A stretch of 64,000 nt of DNA from contig JAOZHS010000001.1 of assembly GCA_026014745.1 (NCBI GenBank), positions 434,001 to 498,000 of the forward strand, in the 5' to 3' direction. A model generated the notes under the pieces. It was not told where the DNA came from, made no database searches, and saw only the letters and a program-made list of their open reading frames with translations. The stretch is from Candidatus Bathyarchaeota archaeon. GTDB taxonomy: Archaea > Thermoproteota > Bathyarchaeia > Bathyarchaeales > Bathycorpusculaceae. Every line of letters starts with the position of its first letter. The first letter of the stretch is position 1. Position numbers and translations under genes: made by a program. Below, piece by piece: positions 60,298 through 64,000 of the stretch.

Positions 60298-60783
60298 ATG
60301 TCACAGGAATATCGCTATATTGTTCGTATCATGGGTACAGACGTTACAGGTACCCTCAAGACGTCTTACGCAGTCTCACAAATCAAAGGCGTCAGCTCAA
60401 GTCTTTCCAATGCCATTCTCCGCAAGGCAGGCGTAAACCCTGACCTCCGAGTAGGCTACATAACAGAGTCTGACGTAGCAAAAATTGAAGACGTTATCCG
60501 GGATCCAGTTAAATATAACATCCCTGCTTGGATGTTTAACCGCCGCAAAGACACCGAAACCGGAAAAGACGTTCATGTTCTAAGCGCAGACTTAGCATTC
60601 AAAATAAAAACTGATATTGACGGAGCCAAAGAAATCAGGTCTTGGCGTGGATACCGCCATGCTTACAGCCTGAAAGTTCGCGGTCAACGCACCAAAACAA
60701 CTGGACGCCAAGGCAAATCTCTAGGTGTCAAAAAGAAGACACTACTCCAGAAACCTGGCGCTCCCGCTGCTGGAGGCAAATAA
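60298..60783 (+). CDS. rps13: 30S ribosomal protein S13
   Basis: 161 residues. YRYIVRIMGTDVTGTLKT and LSNAILRKAG open the S13 fold; the C-terminal RSWRGYRHAYSLKVRGQRTK and TTGRQGKSLG match the conserved tail that contacts tRNA and the 30S head. First gene of the S13-S4-S11-RpoD cluster conserved across archaea. Its stop is followed after 2 bases by the rps4 ATG. Confidence 0.96.
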   Translation: MSQEYRYIVRIMGTDVTGTLKTSYAVSQIKGVSSSLSNAILRKAGVNPDLRVGYITESDVAKIEDVIRDPVKYNIPAWMFNRRKDTETGKDVHVLSADLAFKIKTDIDGAKEIRSWRGYRHAYSLKVRGQRTKTTGRQGKSLGVKKKTLLQKPGAPAAGGK

Positions 60784-60785
60784 GC

Positions 60786-61376
60786 ATGGGAGATCCAAAG
60801 AAGCAACGTAAAAAGTTTGAGACGCCACGTTTTCCTTGGCGTAAAGACATCCTCCAAGAAGAACTAAAACTTCAAGGACAATACGGCTTACGAAACAAAC
60901 ATGAACTCTGGCGCCACAAAACCACCCTATCTAAAGCCAGAGGCATCGCCCGTTCACTCATCAGCAAACCTGCTGAAGAAAGAGCAAAAATGGAAAACGA
61001 GCTCCTTTCTCAACTAAAAAAGAAAGGTATCTTGCAGGAAACTGCAGTCCTTGACAATGTGCTCGACTTAACCATCGAAGACATCTTGGAACGCAGACTC
61101 CAAACAATCGTTTTCCGCAAGGGATTAGCCCGCACGATATTCCAGTCACGGCAACTAATCACCCACGGACACGTAACTATCGATAACCGCCGCGTAACCA
61201 TCCCTGGCTTTATTGTGCCTAAGGAAGCAGAAGCCAAAATCGTCTACTCTCCTGAAAGTGCAGTTGCAAGCCCTGAGCATGCATTACGTGTCGGATTAAC
61301 AGTTGTTGCAAAACAACCTGAAGTTAGACAACCAACTCGCGGCCGCAGAGGCGGCAGAGGAGGCGGCAGATTCTGA
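60786..61376 (+). CDS. rps4: 30S ribosomal protein S4
   Basis: 196 residues starting ATG 60786 ([17 protein letters not shown]). A longer frame begins inside rps13 but is a shadow. The S4 domain with [21 protein letters not shown] lies in the middle, and the tail [14 protein letters not shown] is Arg/Gly-rich. It binds 16S rRNA early in assembly. Its stop TGA shares two bases with the proposed CTG start of rps11. Confidence 0.95.
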   Translation: MGDPKKQRKKFETPRFPWRKDILQEELKLQGQYGLRNKHELWRHKTTLSKARGIARSLISKPAEERAKMENELLSQLKKKGILQETAVLDNVLDLTIEDILERRLQTIVFRKGLARTIFQSRQLITHGHVTIDNRRVTIPGFIVPKEAEAKIVYSPESAVASPEHALRVGLTVVAKQPEVRQPTRGRRGGRGGGRF

Positions 61377-61780
61377 GCACCGCAAATAGTAAACGTAACG
61401 ACCGATGGGCAATCGTCCACATCTTTAGTTCCTACAACAACACCCTAATCCACATAACCGACATATCCGGCGCCGAAACCATCGCGCGCACAACCGGTGG
61501 TATGTTCGTCAAAGCTGACCGTATGGAATCATCCCCCTACGCAGCTATGCGCGCAGCCACAGGCGCAGCTGAAATTGCACGCGACAAAGGCATCACCGCG
61601 ATACACATCAAAGTCCGCGCACCCGGCGGCAGTGGCCCAAGAACCCCTGGTCCCGGTGCACAAGCAGCTATTCGAGCATTAGCCCGCTTCGGTTTCCGCA
61701 TTGAACGCATCGAAGAAGTCACCCCAATTCCCCATGATGGCACAAGACGACCTGGCGGCCGAAGAGGCAGAAGAGTCTAA
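61373..61780 (+). CDS. rps11: 30S ribosomal protein S11 with a non-AUG start
   Basis: 135 residues when started at CTG 61373, which reads [20 protein letters not shown], the expected S11 beginning. The core has [12 protein letters not shown] and the C-terminus [12 protein letters not shown]. The frame is closed by TAG at 61325, and there is no ATG, GTG or TTG before the internal ATG 61502, which would remove a third of the protein. AGGAGG precedes CTG by about 9 bases, and ATT 61370 is an alternative. CTGA overlaps the rps4 stop, so re-initiation by coupling is plausible. Confidence 0.88.
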   Translation: MSTANSKRNDRWAIVHIFSSYNNTLIHITDISGAETIARTTGGMFVKADRMESSPYAAMRAATGAAEIARDKGITAIHIKVRAPGGSGPRTPGPGAQAAIRALARFGFRIERIEEVTPIPHDGTRRPGGRRGRRV

Positions 61781-61846
61781 CTCTTCCTTCTTTGTTTGTT
61801 AACAGAAAAATACAAATAATGCACCGAAATATCCTAATGACCGCAC

Positions 61847-61871
61847 AGCTATCAAAGTAACTTATTTGGAG
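61847..61871 (+). promoter_or_regulatory. leader motif shared with cdc48
   Basis: AGCTATCAAAGTAA, C, TTATTTGGAG in front of rpoD. The cdc48 leader at 6047-6070 differs by one substitution and by the single C. GGAG is 12 bases before the GTG start. No clear TATA box is seen upstream. Confidence 0.5.
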
Positions 61872-61883
61872 TGTCTTTAGCAA

Positions 61884-62699
61884 GTGAAAATTAAAATCCT
61901 GGAAAAAAACGATTCGAACCTGCGTATACATGTACAGGACGCAGATGTTCCTTTAATGAATGCATTGCGTAGGTTAGCACTTGCTGAAGTCCCCTGCATG
62001 GCAATCGAAGAAGTTGTCATGATTGAAAACAGCAGTATTCTCCAAGACGAAATCATCGCACACCGCCTCGGTTTAACTCCGCTAAAAACTGATTTAGATG
62101 CATACAACCTCCCTGAGGAATGCAGTTGCCAAAGCGAATTCGGCTGCGCTCAATGCCGCGTCACCTTAACTCTTGACGCTGAAGCCAAAGATGGCACCCG
62201 AACCGTATATTCAGGCGAAATCGTCTCCGAAAACCCGGAAATTCTTCCAGTATCTGACAAAGTCCCAATAATCAAACTGGCAAAGAACCAGAAGCTAAAA
62301 CTTGAAGCCTACGCAAGACTCGGCAGAGGAAAAACTCACGCGAAATGGCAACCCGTTTCGATGTGCGCATACAAGTATTATCCAAAAATTACTCCTCCCG
62401 AAGAGAAATGCGCTGACTGCTCCAAATGCGTTGACATTTGCTCCAAAAAAGTCTTAGCTATGAAAGACCAAAAAGTCGAAGTCCGCGACTTGCTTAGCTG
62501 CACGCTTTGTATGGACTGCGTGGAAGCTTGCCCACAGAAGCCTTCACCGCTAAAAATCGAGTGGGAAAAGAATGCATTCATCATGAATATTGAATCTACA
62601 GGTGCGCTTCCTCCAGATCGTATCTTAAAAGAAGCCACCAAACTTTTAGGCAAACAACTAAACGAGTTTGAAGAACAACTTAAGGCTGAAGAACTATGA
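61884..62699 (+). CDS. rpoD: RNA polymerase subunit D with two ferredoxin-like Fe-S motifs
   Basis: 271 residues, GTG start. The alpha-like domain (LMNALRRLALAEVPCMAIEEV, in short pieces) forms the subunit dimer interface with L. The inserted domain has CADCSKCVDIC and CTLCMDCVEACP, two complete C-x2-C-x2-C-x3-C motifs, so two 4Fe-4S clusters can form. This is the RpoD class with both cluster motifs intact. It assembles the RNA polymerase scaffold. Stop overlaps the rpl18e ATG by 4 bases. Confidence 0.95.
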   Translation: MKIKILEKNDSNLRIHVQDADVPLMNALRRLALAEVPCMAIEEVVMIENSSILQDEIIAHRLGLTPLKTDLDAYNLPEECSCQSEFGCAQCRVTLTLDAEAKDGTRTVYSGEIVSENPEILPVSDKVPIIKLAKNQKLKLEAYARLGRGKTHAKWQPVSMCAYKYYPKITPPEEKCADCSKCVDICSKKVLAMKDQKVEVRDLLSCTLCMDCVEACPQKPSPLKIEWEKNAFIMNIESTGALPPDRILKEATKLLGKQLNEFEEQLKAEEL

Positions 62700-63058
62700 G
62701 AGAAACAAAAACCACCAACCCCCAACTAATCGACCTTATCAGTCAGCTACGCAAAACCAGCAAAGAGCAAGATGCACCAGTCTGGTTTGATGTAGCGGAC
62801 TATCTTGCTAAAACACGCAGTCAACGCGTTGTAGTCAACTTAAGTAGCATCAACCGCAACAGCCAAAAACAAGATGTCGTGGTTGTCCCAGGCAAACTCC
62901 TTGCCTCAGGAACCTTAGATCACGCCATGACGATTGCTGCCTTTGAAGTCTCCGAGCAGGCAGTTGCAAAAATTGAGGCTGTAAAAGCCAAATATATCTC
63001 AATCAAAGAGCTTCTGGAAAAAAACCCCAAGGGCTCTAATGTAAAAATCATTCGGTGA
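62696..63058 (+). CDS. rpl18e: 50S ribosomal protein L18e
   Basis: 120 residues. PQLIDLISQLRKTSKEQ is the N-terminal helix, and VVVVPGKLLASGTLDH the family signature of L18e/L15-like proteins. Overlaps the ends of rpoD and rpl13 by 4 bases each, so the run is translated in a coupled manner. Confidence 0.95.
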   Translation: MRETKTTNPQLIDLISQLRKTSKEQDAPVWFDVADYLAKTRSQRVVVNLSSINRNSQKQDVVVVPGKLLASGTLDHAMTIAAFEVSEQAVAKIEAVKAKYISIKELLEKNPKGSNVKIIR

Positions 63059-63534
63059 AAAAAATAATGTCACAAACTACAACCAGCAAACCAGCAAAAT
63101 CACCTAAAGTCACCTTAGTGAACGCTGAAGGCTTAATCGTCGGTAGAATGGGCAGTAAAGTCGCTAAACTTCTCCTCAACGGTCAAGAAGTCATCATACT
63201 CAACGCAGAAAAGGCTGTCTTTAGCGGTAAACGCAAAAGCAAAATCGCCGAAGCTCACCTATTCCTCGAAGTCGGCGCACCCGAACGCGGACCCTTCCAT
63301 TACCGCCGACCTGACCGCCTTCTACGCAAAACTCTCCGTGGCATGTTGCCCTTCAAACAGCCCAAAGGCATAAGCGCATACAAACGCCTAAAAGTCTACA
63401 TGGGCATACCCCAAGAATTCACCGTCAAAGAAATGATTACATTCACAGATGCTTCATCCGCCGACCTTAAGGGTCCACATTTCACCTTAGGCGAATTAGC
63501 AACCGAAATCGGATGGAGAAACAGGATGGAATAA
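63055..63534 (+). CDS. rpl13: 50S ribosomal protein L13
   Basis: 159 residues, GTG start overlapping the rpl18e stop (GTGA). ATG 63067 (SQTTTSKPAK) is an alternative since the first residues are not conserved. GRMGSKVAKLLLNGQEV and GPFHYRRPDRLLRKTLRGML identify archaeal L13. Assembles early on 23S rRNA. Confidence 0.95.
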   Translation: MKKIMSQTTTSKPAKSPKVTLVNAEGLIVGRMGSKVAKLLLNGQEVIILNAEKAVFSGKRKSKIAEAHLFLEVGAPERGPFHYRRPDRLLRKTLRGMLPFKQPKGISAYKRLKVYMGIPQEFTVKEMITFTDASSADLKGPHFTLGELATEIGWRNRME

Positions 63535-63536
63535 TT

Positions 63537-63947
63537 ATGCCAACAAAAAAAGTTTTAGTTGTTAGTGGAAAACGCAAAACCGCAACCGCCCGCGCCATCA
63601 TAAAACCCGGCGTCGGCAAAGTCAGAATCAACCTGACCCCCGTCGAAATTTATGAACCCGCCATCGCCAAAGAAAAAATCATGGAGCCTCTATTGCAGGC
63701 AGGCGGCGAAGTATGGCAACAAGTCGACATGGACATCAAAACCCAAGGCGGAGGCTACATGGGTCAAGCTGAAGCAGCCCGCATGGCCATAGCTAACGGA
63801 CTCCTAAAATGGACTAAGAGCAGTCACCTACGCACCGTTTTCAGCGAATACGACCGCACTATGATTGCAGGCGACAGCCGAACTAAAGAAACCAAGAAAG
63901 TCGGCGGCGCAGGCGCACGTAGTAAAGAACAGAAGAGCTATCGGTAG
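63537..63947 (+). CDS. rps9: 30S ribosomal protein S9
   Basis: 136 residues from ATG 63537, 7 bases after AGGATGG; a frame upstream to 63513 is not conserved. SGKRKTATARAIIKPG begins the protein, GGGYMGQAEAARMAIANGLL is its signature, and the basic end GAGARSKEQKSYR reaches the decoding site. Two bases after rpl13. Confidence 0.96.
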   Translation: MPTKKVLVVSGKRKTATARAIIKPGVGKVRINLTPVEIYEPAIAKEKIMEPLLQAGGEVWQQVDMDIKTQGGGYMGQAEAARMAIANGLLKWTKSSHLRTVFSEYDRTMIAGDSRTKETKKVGGAGARSKEQKSYR

Positions 63948-63961
63948 GAGAAAAACAAAAA

Positions 63962-64000
63962 ATGATTATCCCCGTCAGATGCTTCACTTGCGGCAAACTC
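63962..64000 (+). CDS. rpoN: RNA polymerase subunit N (3' truncated by the window)
   Basis: Thirteen codons from ATG 63962 read MIIPVRCFTCGKL, the invariant zinc-knuckle start of RpoN (CFTCGK). GGTAGGAG lies 14 bases upstream. In archaea rpoN follows rps9 in this operon, so identification is safe despite the short piece. Confidence 0.9.
   Translation, partial: MIIPVRCFTCGKL

Overview
This window is archaeal chromosome. It carries archaeal versions of the core machinery: the proteasome, the Rrp4/Rrp41/Rrp42 exosome, SBDS, Kae1/Bud32/Pcc1, RadB, a CDC48-type ATPase, CDP-archaeol synthase, a geranylgeranyl reductase and AglB. A TFE-beta/RPC39-like transcription factor, a beta-type proteasome subunit without the catalytic threonine, and large PQQ-propeller and beta-helix surface proteins fit a TACK archaeon, most likely Bathyarchaeia. 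That placement is inference. No rRNA, tRNA, CRISPR array, complete insertion sequence or prophage was recognised.

Layout. 1-5300: a cut-off B12-binding radical SAM gene, a beta-helix surface protein, an arrestin-like protein and a glycosyltransferase. 5446-8496: zinc ribbon, EF-1beta, CDC48 and a small winged-helix protein. 8528-17157: two TrmB-type regulators, a large PQQ-propeller surface protein with a decayed partial copy, the rps15-recJ-pcc1 operon, and two copies of a structured element just behind minus-strand genes. 17311-31268: lipid reductase, Pth2, TruD, PrsW-like protein, NAD synthesis (nadM, nadC), MGMT, a proteasome beta subunit, AMMECR1, RlmE, TFE-beta-like protein, and kae1-bud32-rdgB. 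31481-35703: two tandem moeA genes and a surface propeller. 35964-41610: nucleic-acid repair and processing (nth, an XPD-like helicase, a Clp1/Grc3 kinase, radB) and carS. 41687-48294: a divergent block with topoisomerase IA, a candidate OST3/OST6-like membrane protein, a zinc ribbon, AglB and a GlcNAc-1-P transferase, suggesting an N-glycosylation neighbourhood. 48311-54072: PolB, small DNA-binding-like proteins, an RNA m5C methylase and a DUF488 protein. 54539-58911: the archaeal proteasome/exosome superoperon (psmA-SBDS-rrp4-rrp41-rrp42-rpl37ae-pcc1). 59121-60116: a secreted glycoside hydrolase. 60298-64000: rps13-rps4-rps11-rpoD-rpl18e-rpl13-rps9-rpoN, cut by the window end.

The most unusual signals are: (i) a paired 3'-region hairpin element at 12901-12982 and 16538-16623 with compensating stem changes; (ii) a dispersed, partly coding repeat at 3675 and 54158; (iii) rps11, which has no ATG, GTG or TTG start; (iv) a proteasome beta subunit with Ala at the Thr1 position; (v) an almost identical leader motif before cdc48 and rpoD; (vi) two Pcc1 paralogues; (vii) several palindromes placed against core promoters (17251, 22361, 44538, 51123); and (viii) an OST3/OST6-like protein near AglB.
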